A stretch of DNA of 64,000 bases from Xenorhabdus indica (GTDB taxonomy: Bacteria; Pseudomonadota; Gammaproteobacteria; Enterobacterales; Enterobacteriaceae): the NCBI RefSeq assembly GCF_014467235.1, contig NZ_NKHP01000003.1, positions 1 through 64,000 of the forward strand, given 5' to 3'. Position numbers and translations under genes: made by a program. Below, piece by piece: positions 50,601 to 57,400 of the stretch (within the stretch, counting starts at the first letter, position 1; every line of letters begins with the position of its first letter). The notes beneath the pieces are model-generated. The model did no database searches, was not told the DNA's origin, and worked only from the letters and a program-made list of their open reading frames with translations.

Positions 50601-52101
50601 TGTCACCGATTTCTGAATTATGCAGAATAACATTGGCCAACCCTGCGCCCTTAAAGTAAACATTGCCACGGGCTACGTTGGATTTAATAACATTGCCACC
50701 GCCTGCACCTTCAAACCGGACATCACCGTGACTGTCATCCTGTTTTTGGGATAACAATTCCTGTTCACTGAATTCATGTATATTGGCAATCCGCTCAGAA
50801 GTCACGCGGACAGTATTTACACTGTAATGGACTTGGCTGAGTGTATAACTGCCTTTACCGAGGACTTTGTAGCCAGAACGAATATCAACAAATTGATTTG
50901 CTATATCTGCTGTTTGATCACCAGCTTTGTACCAAGGTGTGGCAATGTATTTCAGCTCACCGGTTTTAGGATCGTTAGTGAGTTGCACGACCACAACTTT
51001 GGTGTATCCTTCCAAGACCTTGGCGTACAGATAGGTATTTTTCATCAGGTTGGATTTCACCGGCTTGACAGCAACGGTTGAACCATCCGTTGAAACCGCA
51101 TAACCGCCCATTTGAGCATCCGACAAAGTAATATTTTCTGCTGCGATCTGGACACCACCGGCATACGTTACCCACTCATTTTCCGGTAGCTCACTTTCCA
51201 GCGCATGTACCGTAAATGACTGGTGTTGTTCAACCATCAGATTTGACAAAGTATAGGCACCATCAATATCGACCACTTGATAACCACCGTAGTCAGAAAC
51301 ATCTTGAGATGCCAGATTTTTGAGATAATTTCCCTTTTTATACCAAGACGTGGTGTAATATTTCAGCCTGCCGGTTTTAGGATCATTATGCAGATGAATT
51401 TTATTAACTTTTGTATATTCCTCATCAGCAAATGCAAACAGGTAGGTATTTATGTCTCGCGTGGATTTAATGCCAATGACTTTCTGTGATTCTTCAATCC
51501 AGCTTCCTCCCATCGTGGCGGTGGTGAGTACAATTTCTTCTGCTTTTGCGTAAGCAATGCCTTCACCGCTCAAACAATCAGCCTGTCCCTTACGGGTAAT
51601 TTGGTTATAAGCTCCCCCTCCGATAAAATGAATATTGCCGAAAGTGACATCTGAGTAGAGATGGTTATAACCGCCACCCCCTGCAAATTTAATATCCCCG
51701 CTGTTTCCCCGACGATATAAATTGTTATAGGCTGCTATCCCTGAATAGTGCACATTACCAGAATGCCCATCATGTTGAATAACTACCCCGCCAGCCCCAC
51801 CAGAGAAAGTAATTGTTCCTTCCCCTTCTTTATTGATTTCCGCATATCCCGCCGCACCTTTGACGTTCAGATTGCCAGTAGTATCACTAACTTTCAGATA
51901 GGCAGAGCCGCCAACGACGGTATCATTACCTGAACCGGTATAAACCGAAGCACCAATAGAGCCTAATGTAATATGATCATTACCGCCATAAGCATGTATT
52001 TGGCCCCCAAATCCGATGGCAACAATATTATTATCACCATCATCTGCGGAATAATTTCCTGTAAAAAAGTATTCAACACTTCTCCAAAATGGTTTTCCCA
52101 T
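38668..52101 (-). CDS. rtxA: MARTX multifunctional autoprocessing RTX toxin (complete copy)
   Basis: 4,477 residues from ATG 52101, giving the canonical MGKPFWRSVEYFFTGNYSAD start. A TTG or similar start at 52161 would add 20 residues. Order: A repeats (to about 545), 30 B repeats of 19 residues (about 550-1135), jelly-roll-like segment (about 1230-1390), coiled coil (about 1400-1670). Effectors follow: an ADP-ribosyl-cyclase-like domain (about 1770-2030), RID (His2399, Cys2638), ABH (Ser2881 in GYSMG) and MCF (Cys3156, His3268, Asp3287). Then come CPD (His3465, Cys3511) and RTX repeats (about 4100-4345). Secreted by type I systems in relatives. CPD releases effectors inside the host cell. 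The MCF tripeptide reads RCV instead of RCD. AT content matches neighbouring backbone more than the adjacent cassette. Confidence 0.97.
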   Translation of the reverse strand: MGKPFWRSVEYFFTGNYSADDGDNNIVAIGFGGQIHAYGGNDHITLGSIGASVYTGSGNDTVVGGSAYLKVSDTTGNLNVKGAAGYAEINKEGEGTITFSGGAGGVVIQHDGHSGNVHYSGIAAYNNLYRRGNSGDIKFAGGGGYNHLYSDVTFGNIHFIGGGAYNQITRKGQADCLSGEGIAYAKAEEIVLTTATMGGSWIEESQKVIGIKSTRDINTYLFAFADEEYTKVNKIHLHNDPKTGRLKYYTTSWYKKGNYLKNLASQDVSDYGGYQVVDIDGAYTLSNLMVEQHQSFTVHALESELPENEWVTYAGGVQIAAENITLSDAQMGGYAVSTDGSTVAVKPVKSNLMKNTYLYAKVLEGYTKVVVVQLTNDPKTGELKYIATPWYKAGDQTADIANQFVDIRSGYKVLGKGSYTLSQVHYSVNTVRVTSERIANIHEFSEQELLSQKQDDSHGDVRFEGAGGGNVIKSNVARGNVYFKGAGLANVILHNSEIGDTEFDGAGAANVIFKKGRKGQLRFNGGGFANVITHINLSPAVSLQAPHDSQTKVVALGGANILTRKGEGKVFAVMGGGANVLTHIGQGETTGVMIGGANILTKVGDGETTGVMFGVGNVLTHVGNGRTLGAMGAAGNVFTKVGDGETIAAMLAVGNIFTHVGQGDAYVMMAGGGNIFTKVGNGQALALMVALGNVFTHVGDGLSVALMVAKGNIATKVGNGETLAAMIGTGNSMTHIGDGSTFAAMLGEANILTKVGHDLTAALMIGQLNIYTHVGNGTSIGLFAGKANIMTKVGDGTTLAAMFGQANIMTHAGQGMTGVLALGEANVVTKVGHDFLGVVAAAKANVITHVGQGMTAGLLLGKGNILTKVGAGTTAGLLVSQFGNIMTHVGDGNTVGFAKGHLNILTKVGEGLAVNAAWGDANSMTHVGRGDHYNFAKGKANIVTKIGDGQTVSIMQGTANILTHVGKGNDYTGTWGKANVITKVGQGRQVTLAKGDANIVTQVGQGDSFSALWSQSNIVTKVGDGMQVIAAKGKSNITTSVGNGLSVVATHGDLNVNTKIGDGVSVSVAWGKYNINTKVGDGLTVSVMKGTGNANIHVGDGMNIHASYARNNVAVQIGNGDFYNLALASGHTEKHKLATMFSELKQTLLGVMGSQGINFLVYGDEANSSGSYRGRGAINLPEVNALNGFKLTEMAEVRSDLATDLHASVNQLDTPDVSKLKNIMNADEQPLKTQKPNLIVNGDFEARESGWASTEGMEAQYSADAYGLSNYGHGKYVTELDANTNTTIYQQLRQLEAGEIITLDFDFARRVASSIDNGLEVLWNEQVVFSSSNDEITWQHKQLMLVARAGSNRLAFKGIGNSDGSGYILDNVIATSNRSDSTQVKRPSQMLVAGDVLHDKANAEADRQHLMQEKEKQLAAIAETQSQLETTDLYALNTNGLSQLSAIKVEEQAVTDELLAKTIALDSLNNQTYASHQGKSGAQWRQDFAGGFLDNLQTRLDSVKETAGQQLGNALSTISKQQDQIEIALDKSEVNVAKSKQDQLNAQKDVADAQAKAEYRKEEALTQQKQAEKAAQNSYQTLQEIEAEVEATAKDNAHKPNFTNAGSGRSGKAYEAEGAGNTASHIGSGSLMQGIGTFSQKLQESDKDLSALADAKQAVERLQINAGLRAGHANTIHVPRSLHTSQSSDQSNSDQSNNSYASSVGALESITNVSGSENRKEQPVSGLDLSGLKALGRTDPRSDNTSQVPQPQSSQSSLQNGATYPFIAARAAKVADIYRWLSKNNDRSGGLSQDNYIPVPGGERVDIEINDNIRYELTHFIENFFSVIRHTIPKDQIAPLAKLFVDSTIDFDWDKRVQFMTKLERFGYSFKPPHGEKSIVSFWSGREFSAYRHVLDAAQKDGKKVVYDIDVKGNVLALELNKKLMDWNNMSLDPDDIKQENLHSAIGEAVRSNIGFWSSVYATGARDDVYVIAPEGLRLGNFFWNVELPVLRQLQREGLVNEIRLLDKPVYHYRDKPLESIGHRLTDAGVRVKIRFDSLSTAEQKSYLEQDPDGYHANSLIDLDIKLSAIDSMLNQAIPFYRLRTERNILIREGLHNSFEVLPWAEPRSALFKTIKVDNPKDPAQIKTIEHFIFANYQNYEQLPAELRLVENHIISLEGGRTRILAERADGVWRYLLDIKLMSGDELQKKAYVKGKPLGESYRKVIEALRAYEQVLLEKPDYSLDAIEKLTDLHQQVEGYLLGHSESGRAPAMKLLLSQINIRLTESLVLAEPTLRSSGQGHFSELYTKLDNANLKDSKHLYLDAQGDFVTRGQFSLHISRNTADAGLQQVMAAVTKEYGQDVTNAVFSKLSARDLAKDGRGIDIAGLKKVHLAIEQHLSPVSATLYVWRPSEYSTLGHVALQIGQGRVLVNADDAKHLNEINYVSWWPAGSKTVDIREMFDISTQDQPDLRLRWYDLSQPAFQAPTLAFDVEAEEDDDFGLVDGSAELREFIEKLRIAKGVDAKFKDVSEGFAMVALANPELLKSAEIPEYIYRPFLAQWADPGIDMHEIGRNFAETLRMAAQRQTSKRMESAIADVMHQFAERELAEISDFKNSKTEPARVYRINLEGLDVAAMQAEWSKISSDPNARYQLLSKNCSSVVARILRAGGAEKVLGKVWRPTFGIWTPNDLFDFGRSLQQAVHIERVKQKHLRLNGEPFEAILNNETNEYELERVAISNDGSLPREREPRNPLTRLMNNELYGAKEERRRISQEVQNKLNLAVNQGVAQKITLQGEIGRLEGYYYQAQNNQAQSSLHTNMTNKVVLFIHGSGASVEEQASKIQPHYQQQGIDMLSVNMRGYGTSDGYPGESGMYQDVRTMFRYLVNDRGIKPENIIIHGYSMGAPIAADLARYADRQGMAVSGLLLDRPMPSMTKAITAHEIPNPSGLTGVLAKAVNGKFSVEQNLRGISKQTPIMLLTDNEGLGNEGEKLRTRLMTAGYNISGERTYHGHESSYQLMNQYADKIVSYLSGTNQQVQENTALKGIKSDLRRYMQALKPQIDEVGIERDLRATKAFLSGYKHNHAERIVDGFHSDMDIKQLVDLLVKGNWTAEQKGALAWEIENRALKITLRPKTEKYSRLFRDITSTGAVDPKASEHLAPQLLLLNLSNDGFGGRCVPLSKLVLLAKQLENDGQENVGHDLLNKLYSAASVLSNPELYSEVEQANASKLLGTLSALYARDPMLDGTSKVWKEKLNGEKALTVKGMIERITATNVDGQPILLELDTLGHAMAAWSKGSGENRMYGFYDPNIGIVEFSSVEKFSKYVTRFFSRSDLNMAESYKMSKNGQRERIFERVIVLDGQVLASYRPVIGDKTTMKDILAMEIFDGSPMRNTLERLRPLNNQDVNTWEVIDVFPRLERKKMRFDGQVIIQLEDDPIVADSVSYLTGKHPNESVLVQLDTNGQYKVVYGDPSLLNGKIRWQVVGHGGDDIDGFNHTTLSDYTASELAMRLKQFKNSFQYGGALDHISLVGCSLLSDDKRDGFAYRLISALDENGIRTTVSARRTEVAIGKSGRKYTKSEHNTLENKIFDNKIVLNWNENGELEGHSERIRNNVSENDVSLARVGSLRTDSRKNRARGIITDNTEIFHAPKQYQYEDYPAEMTSNNPVSYSGNVQVQAGDGEFTTINWGTTNVGIKVGTGGFKSLAFGDNNVMVHLGNGDSKHSVDIAGYQALEGAQLFIGNRNISFNQGRSNDLLVMMDKSIPTPPMLNPFDSVSRISGVLQNIAGSFSAPDWLSEQEAQWTVESVKKYLQDMSGLDMTSNVDYMSLTKLDSQYKRSGRGLKSDIESTLNKKYNQWLSGAGNKPKLGNLSRADKLRQANEKLSFNFAVGGQGADIQVTTGNWNFMFGDNIQSILDINLGSLFGLMTQQYTSTGMAKTTFTFSPTDLPRQLKNKLLRNLASVNADTTLADIFNVDYTSDGAIVSRSNQPVDGVAILREMLEVIGEFSGSQLEAFIDTETLRNGLKTNLSAGADGLNSFLENHGIKEKAPTEQTESTENVGAAPIAEDANSERPFGFNFLNLPNLFATLFSQDKQQEMKELASNLKQNLTDDLLHMQEKTFDFLRNSGHLQGDGDIHVSLGNYNFNWGGDGKDLGAYLGDNNNFWGGRGDDVYYALGTSNIFTGGEGNDMGALMGRENIMFGGKGNDVAVVAGRINYAYMGDGDDQVFAFGEGGVIETGRGRDYIVASGNFNRIESGEEQDYVITIGNNNQVDLGNNHDFSTVFGNYNQIDAGAGNDTIKLMGYHALINGGAGDDHLIADVIAKFSQFDGGDGDDLLVLGGYQNNFKGGTGVNSYVVSGDVIDNVVEDIKHSDKIIFNNLNWQDLWFQRSGYDLVMLTNRNIEDTSEQGQFEAIGSVTFTDYFNGNRADIITQMGSKDTRGEREYTALSANALDSLVQAMSGFAPAIGDSGFIDSLDKQTQSSIMMAWSDTKTGKFKLA
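45990..46800 (-). other. ADP-ribosyl-cyclase/CD38-like domain in first MARTX effector slot
   Basis: Domain within the complete MARTX protein, about residues 1770-2035, between the GLDLSGLKALG linker and the RID membrane-targeting region. Key residues: Trp1883 (FWSG), Asp1908 (VYDIDVKG), Trp1957 (FWSSVYA) and Glu1987 (WNVELPVL). In Aplysia ADP-ribosyl cyclase the active site uses Trp77 (FWSG), Glu98, Trp140 (FWGMASSSYA) and Glu179 (ELPNL) with similar spacing. The same residues occur in the second MARTX copy. The inferred activity is NAD(P) hydrolysis or cyclisation. This is motif-based and untested. Confidence 0.5.
48700..50450 (-). repeat. MARTX B-repeat array, 30 units of 57 bp
   Basis: Thirty consecutive 19-residue repeats of the form xGxxNIxTxVGDGxTxxxM, alternating TK-VG and TH-VG units, coded by a 57-bp period. 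In MARTX toxins these repeats are thought to form the surface/pore structure that moves effectors across the host membrane. Vibrio cholerae MARTX has more such units (about 38 in the literature), so this array is shorter. Confidence 0.85.
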
Positions 52102-52500
52102 AAATAAATCCCGGAATAAATGCAAAAATTGAAGATAAAAAAACCCAGTTACAAAACGCAACCGGGCTTCAGTATTTAAATAGATTTTAAAAATGAATGT
52201 TTCAAGAATAAATTGAAATCTATGATACTTAATCTGGTCAATTTATTAGATTGATACATAAAAATAAGCTAGCCAGCAGACAGAAATCATTCATTGGAAA
52301 GTACCCCATTTTTACTTTTAAAATCAATATAGTTAAATTACAAAGTCTGTTTAACCACCATACTTAGTCCCAATACTCCCACTCAAATGACATAAAAACA
52401 TCTGATAATATTTTTAATTATATTACTTATAAAAAATACATCGCTCATCTCTAATCAATCATCAGATAATAATGACGGTGTTATTTTTAAATTGAGGGTA
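52102..52500. other. Upstream region of the first MARTX gene
   Basis: About 400 nt of AT-rich sequence with no supported gene. It should carry the MARTX promoter. Translation probably starts at 52101, with GGGA about 8 nt upstream. rtxH and rtxC, which precede rtxA in Vibrio, are absent. Confidence 0.4.
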
Positions 52501-52510
52501 AAAGAATGAC

Positions 52511-52597
52511 GGCTCACTGATGTGAGCCATTTTCGTTAATCATATTTAGTTAATAAAACCGTCAGACCAGTTTGGCATTCCCAATTGTGGGTATGTA
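52511..52597 (-). pseudogene. Relic of a third MARTX gene: last codons plus terminator
   Basis: Minus-strand codons read IPTIGNAKLV-stop (TGA at 52562-52564), aligning with the C-termini SDTKTGKFKLA and TDTTNGKSKLA of the two MARTX proteins. It is followed at the same distance by the same terminator hairpin (GGCTCAC-TGAT-GTGAGCC, 52511-52528). Upstream of about 52597 the homology stops abruptly at an IS1 fragment. Confidence 0.75.
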
Positions 52598-52604
52598 TTA
52601 ACTT

Positions 52605-52730
52605 GACCATTCCTATCGTGCCTGCCAGGCCGGAATTAAAGAACAGGTCATTGGTCTCACCATGAATAATACAGGTATTCGGGATACATTACATATCAAC
52701 ATTAATTCTGTTGTTCGCACTTTAAAAACT
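52605..52730 (+). pseudogene. insA: IS1-family insA fragment
   Basis: Plus-strand translation DHSYRACQAGIKEQVIGLTM followed by NNTGIRDTLHININSVVRTL matches the central and C-terminal part of the IS1 transposase-regulator InsA (helix-turn-helix region). The N-terminal zinc-finger half, insB and recognisable terminal repeats are missing, and the 5' side joins the MARTX relic. No start codon is in frame. A dead remnant. Confidence 0.75.
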
Positions 52731-52734
52731 CTGC

Positions 52735-53721
52735 CTACGATGTGTAACAACTTCCCCTTTGGATAACATGGAAATTCGTCTTATCTGCGAAGTTAACGAA
52801 ATGGAGTCTGTTCTTCAAATCCATGCAACCTAGCACTAGTCCTTTAATGTCATGCTTACCTAAATCTTCTGTAAAGATAAAGTTTACACTATATATTTCT
52901 TTCATGTAAGACATCAATTTCGTAAGATCTATGGGAGACACAGAATTATGACAAGATGATTTATTCAATAAAGATGAAGTGATTTTATCTAATTCATTAT
53001 AACCGAGATAAATTAAATTATTGTGTGTTTTGTTTTTTGCAATCTTTACTTTTCCATGGTTAATATATTTTTCAATTCTTGTTCCATTAAAAATAAATTT
53101 ATTAAATAAATCTATAAAGGAAGATGTAAAAAGACCATCATAATAACTAAAGATATTTTGTGAATTAGCTATAAAATTTGGATTGAGCAGAGCTTCTATA
53201 GATATAGAAGAATCTTCTTTTTCACGTACGATTTTGTTTACAGAAATCGGTTTACGTTCTAAAATCCATTCTATTTTTGAACCTGGTAGGATACGTGCAA
53301 GTGCAATACCTGTATTTTTTGCTACAGTAAAGGCACTTTTCTGATATTGTGAATTACTGAAAAACATTCCTTTAACATTAGAGCCCGCAATTTGTCTCAT
53401 TTTTGAATTGAACTCTTCTATATCGTCAACAGGTATTGAGCCAGAATAATTTTTACATTCAATGATAACTAATTGCGAATATTTTTCTTTACCTTTTATA
53501 AAGCATTCAATCGAAATATCTACAATTATATTACTTTCTCGTTCTTTAGAAGAATAAGGCTTCTTCTGATGGAATGTGCATAAATCAGGATTTAACCAAG
53601 TATTCCCACTGTTCACATATTCTTGAATCAACAAGAAAACTTCATTTTCAAATTTGTTTCCTTTTTCCACGGTATTCAAAGCAAATTCCCTCTCATTATG
53701 ATGGTAGTTCTTTAATTTCAA
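52735..53721 (-). CDS. PD-(D/E)XK nuclease-like (Mrr/restriction endonuclease-type) protein
   Basis: 328 residues. The N-terminal half (about 15-150) has the order of a restriction-endonuclease-like fold: KGNKFENEVF helix, Asp in NIIVDISIE, the E-x-K core in LVIIECKNYSG, then GMFFSNSQYQKSAFTVAKNTGIALARIL as in Mrr-type domains. The C-terminal half is not recognised. TTG start, overlapping the Bro-N gene stop by 4 nt (TTGA), so the two are coupled. Strongly AT-rich compared with the MARTX genes. The stop codon falls at the junction with the IS1 remnant, so the C-terminus may be cut. Confidence 0.65.
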   Translation of the reverse strand: MKLKNYHHNEREFALNTVEKGNKFENEVFLLIQEYVNSGNTWLNPDLCTFHQKKPYSSKERESNIIVDISIECFIKGKEKYSQLVIIECKNYSGSIPVDDIEEFNSKMRQIAGSNVKGMFFSNSQYQKSAFTVAKNTGIALARILPGSKIEWILERKPISVNKIVREKEDSSISIEALLNPNFIANSQNIFSYYDGLFTSSFIDLFNKFIFNGTRIEKYINHGKVKIAKNKTHNNLIYLGYNELDKITSSLLNKSSCHNSVSPIDLTKLMSYMKEIYSVNFIFTEDLGKHDIKGLVLGCMDLKNRLHFVNFADKTNFHVIQRGSCYTS

Positions 53722-54203
53722 ATACAGCTCGCCAGTAAATTTACATTTTGTTGAAGTAAAGACACCAAAGTGCTTAGTTCAGATGCACCTTCCTTTGGTG
53801 GAGGATAAACACCATATTTTCTGATTGAAGGCAAAACATCTTCAAATACCCAGTCTTGAAATCGTAAAGCAGCTTCACTTTCATCAATTGTAACGATTCG
53901 GTACAGACCTGCTTCAGTGACATAAAAGTCGAAATTTGCTTCGAATTCATTTCTTTTATCTAATGTTATTATAACTCTATCTTTTTCTTTCAAAACAGAA
54001 AATAACTTGCTTAATAGACCACTAAACCCCTTTCTTTTTGTTCTGGAAGATTTATTATATTTATCAAGGTTTACGTTATCCTTCACTAAAACTCTAATAA
54101 CGTCAAGAAAGCAAAACAATATTCTACCATCTTGCTCTATAGTTCGTATTGGAACTTCACCATGACTGCCAGGATAAAATATTTCATGTTTAGTCTGTGC
54201 CAT
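53718..54203 (-). CDS. Bro-N domain protein
   Basis: 161 residues. The Bro-N family fold, found in baculovirus BRO proteins and phage antirepressors, is indicated by the N-terminal GEVPIRTIEQDGRILFCFLDVIRVL and the signature VTEAGLYRI ... ALRFQDWVFEDVLPSIRKYGVYPPP at about 95-138. No C-terminal antirepressor domain (KilA-C or ANT) follows. The protein ends 20 residues later, overlapping the nuclease-like gene. AT-rich, foreign-looking. It may bind DNA and regulate the pair. Confidence 0.75.
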   Translation of the reverse strand: MAQTKHEIFYPGSHGEVPIRTIEQDGRILFCFLDVIRVLVKDNVNLDKYNKSSRTKRKGFSGLLSKLFSVLKEKDRVIITLDKRNEFEANFDFYVTEAGLYRIVTIDESEAALRFQDWVFEDVLPSIRKYGVYPPPKEGASELSTLVSLLQQNVNLLASCI

Positions 54204-54404
54204 ATAGCCACTGCTTAAAAGTTATGAACATTTAGATGCCAATTATATATAAATTTACTGATATTATCCAAAGGACAGCTCAAATTTATAAAAAGACATT
54301 TATCAGAATAAAATTCCATAAAAAAACAACAAATACAGTATATTTTATAAATATTATGAATTTATATTACATTTAATTTTGAATCATGGTTTTTTCAGTA
54401 AACT
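54204..54404. other. Gap between the Bro-N gene and the second MARTX 3' end
   Basis: About 200 nt of very AT-rich sequence without a supported gene. It probably contains the promoter of the Bro-N/nuclease pair. Confidence 0.35.
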
Positions 54405-54433
54405 AAAATGGCCCACTACTGTGAGCCATTTTT
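54405..54433 (-). terminator. Terminator of the second MARTX gene
   Basis: AAAATGGCCCAC-TACT-GTGAGCCATTTTT forms a 12-bp stem with one mismatch flanked by A and T runs, 40 nt after the toxin stop. Related in sequence to the hairpins at 38612-38638 and 52511-52528. Confidence 0.8.
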
Positions 54434-54472
54434 ATTAATGAGAAAATCTGAAAAATCAAATCCAGCCCGCCA

Positions 54473-57400
54473 TCAGGCCAGTTTAGACTTCCCGTTTGTC
54501 GTATCAGTCCAGGCAGTGATGATGGTTGACTTCGTCTGGCTATCAAACGAGTCAATAAAACTGCTGGCACCGATATTCGGGGAGAATCCGCTCATCGCCT
54601 GCACCAACGTATCCACAGCATTGTCAGACAGGGCTTTATATTCGCGTTCACCTTGTGCATCTTTATCGCCCATCAAGGTAACAATATTCGCACGATTACC
54701 ATTAAAGTAATTATTGAAGGTCACAGAGCCTACCGTTTCAAACTGCCCCTGTACCGAACTATCCCGGACATTGCGGTTGGTCAACAGAACCAAATCGTAG
54801 CCACTACGTTGGAACCACAAGTTTTGCCAGTTGATATCGTTGAAAACGATCTTGTCACTTTGTTTGATATCTTCAACCACATTATCAATGACATTCCCGC
54901 TGACCACAAAACTATTGACACCTGTTCCTCCCTTAAAGCGGTTCTGATATCCACCCAGTACCAGCAGATCATCGCCGTCACCACCGCTAAATTGGCTGAA
55001 CTTGGAAACCACATCGGCGATCAGATGATCATTATCCGTACCACCATTGATTACCGCATGATATCCCATCAGTTTGATAGAGTTACTGCCGCTGTTGCCA
55101 TCAATTTGGTTATAGTTACCAAATACGGTCGCAAAGTCGTCACCCTCTCCCAAATCCACCTGATTGTTATTACCAATAGTGACGACATAATCCTGATCTT
55201 GACCGGCATCAATACGGTTGAAGTTACCTGACGCCACGATATAATCGCGTCCTTTGTCGCCTTGAATCACACCGCCTTCACCGAAAGCAAAGACCTGATC
55301 ATTACCCTCTCCCATGTAGGCGTAGTTAATGCGTCCGGCCAGTACAGCAACGTCATTGCCTGCACCACCAAACATCATATTTTCGCGCCCCATCAGAACG
55401 CCCACGTCATTACCTTCACCCCCAGTGAAAATATTGGAGGTTCCTACAGAGTAGAAGACATCATCGCCACGGCCGCCCCAGACGTTGTTGTTATCTCCCA
55501 GATACGCACCAAGATCTTTACCATCACCACTCCAGTTAAAATTGTAGTTACCGAGGGAGATGTGAATATCACCGTCACCTTGCAGGTGACCGCTGTTGCG
55601 CAGGAAGTCAAACGTTTTGTCCTTCATGTTCAACAAATCGGCTGTCAGGTTCTCTTTCAGGTTAGTGACCAGAGATTTCATCTCCGCTTGTTTATCCTGA
55701 TTGAACAAAGTCGCAAACAGATTTGGCAGGTTCAGAGCATTAAACCCAAATGCACGTTCTGGTCGTTCAGCTTCGGTTTGCTCAGCCGGCTTATTACCTT
55801 CACTCAGGGATATTTTGCCTTCCTCTGCGTCAACAGGCGCTTTCGCTTTCAATCCGTGGCTTTCTGCGAAAGATTTAATACCATCAGTACCCGTATTTAA
55901 CCCCGCTTTTAAGCCATCAAGTAATTTGTCCGGATCAGTGAATGCTTTCAGTTGATCACCACTGAATTCTCCGATGATCTCCAGCATTTCCCGCAGAATA
56001 GCAACACCATCCACGGGTTGACCGGAACGGGAAACAATGCGTCCATCTGGTGTGTAATCGACCCCAAAAATATCTGCCAATGTAGTATCAGCTTTGACGC
56101 CAGCAAGATTTCCCAATAGCTTGTTCTTGATCTGACGTGGCAGATCCGTCGGACTGAATGTAAAGGTGGTTTTTGCCATACCTGTTGAGGTGTATTGCTG
56201 AGTCATCAAACCAAACAGTGAACCCAGATTGGTATCCAGTATTGATTGAATATTGTCACCAAACATGAAGTTCCAGTTGCCGGTTGTCACCTGAATATCA
56301 GCGCCTTGCCCACCAACAGCAAAGTTGAAAGCCAGTTTCTCATTTGCCTGCCGGAACTTATCTGCCCGACTGAGGCTTCCCGGTTCAGGTTTATTACCCG
56401 CTCCTCCCAACCATTGGTTGTATTTTTTGTTCAGGGTACTTTCGAGATCGCTTTTCAGACCACGACTGCTACGCTCATTCTCTGTGTTGAGTTCAGTCAG
56501 GGTTTCATATTTGACACTGCTGGTCAGATCGAGGCCCGACAGATCGCTGACATATTTCTTCGCACCTTCCAGACTCCATTGTTGATCCTGCTTTGCCAGC
56601 CAATCCGATGAACCTTGTGAGCTGGCAATATCTTGCAATACGCCGGAAATACGTGCCGCACCATCAAATGGGTTGACCAATGGCGGTGTCGGAATGGATT
56701 TTTCCAACATCACAATCAAATCATTGCTACGTCCCAGGTTGAAACTGACGTTACGGTTACCCACAAACAGTTGTGCACCTTCAAATGCCTGATAACCAGC
56801 AATATCTATACTGTGCTTACTGTCACCATGACCAATGTGAACCATCACATTGTTATCACCGAAAGCCAGAGATTTAAAGCCACCTGTTCCCACTTTGATC
56901 CCGACATTCGTGGTTCCCCAGTTGATAGCAGTAAATTCTCCATCCCCTACTTGTACCTGAATATTGCCGGAGTAGCTCAGATGCTGGTCAGAAGATGCTG
57001 CATTCGGTGCATTATTATTTTGCAGTGCCTTGTCATTCTCATACTGCTTCGGCGCATGGAATGTTTCGCTGTTTTCTGCAATCGCCCCTTGCGGTTTGGC
57101 CTCTGCATTGCCGTGCCCCACACGGGACAGAATAATATCATTTTCAGAGATGCCGCGACGGATCCGTTCAGAATGAGTTTCCACTTCCCCTTTCCCATTC
57201 CAGCCCAACACAATTTTATTATCTACCAGCTTATGAACCCATTGCTCCTGAACATCACGGGTATGTTTACGGCCAATGCTGTCTACCGCAACTTCACTGC
57301 TGCGTGCTGACACGGTAGTGCGGAGCCCTTGCCCATCAAGTGCTGAAATAAAGCGTCGTGCGAAACCGTCACGTTTATCATCACGGATCAATGAACAGCC

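Noticed and set aside
53700..53760. Bro-N and nuclease as one gene split by a frameshift
   Set aside because: The nuclease frame is open only back to a TGA near 53778 and the 4-nt stop/start overlap is typical of coupled genes. A fusion broken by frameshift cannot be fully excluded without homologues.
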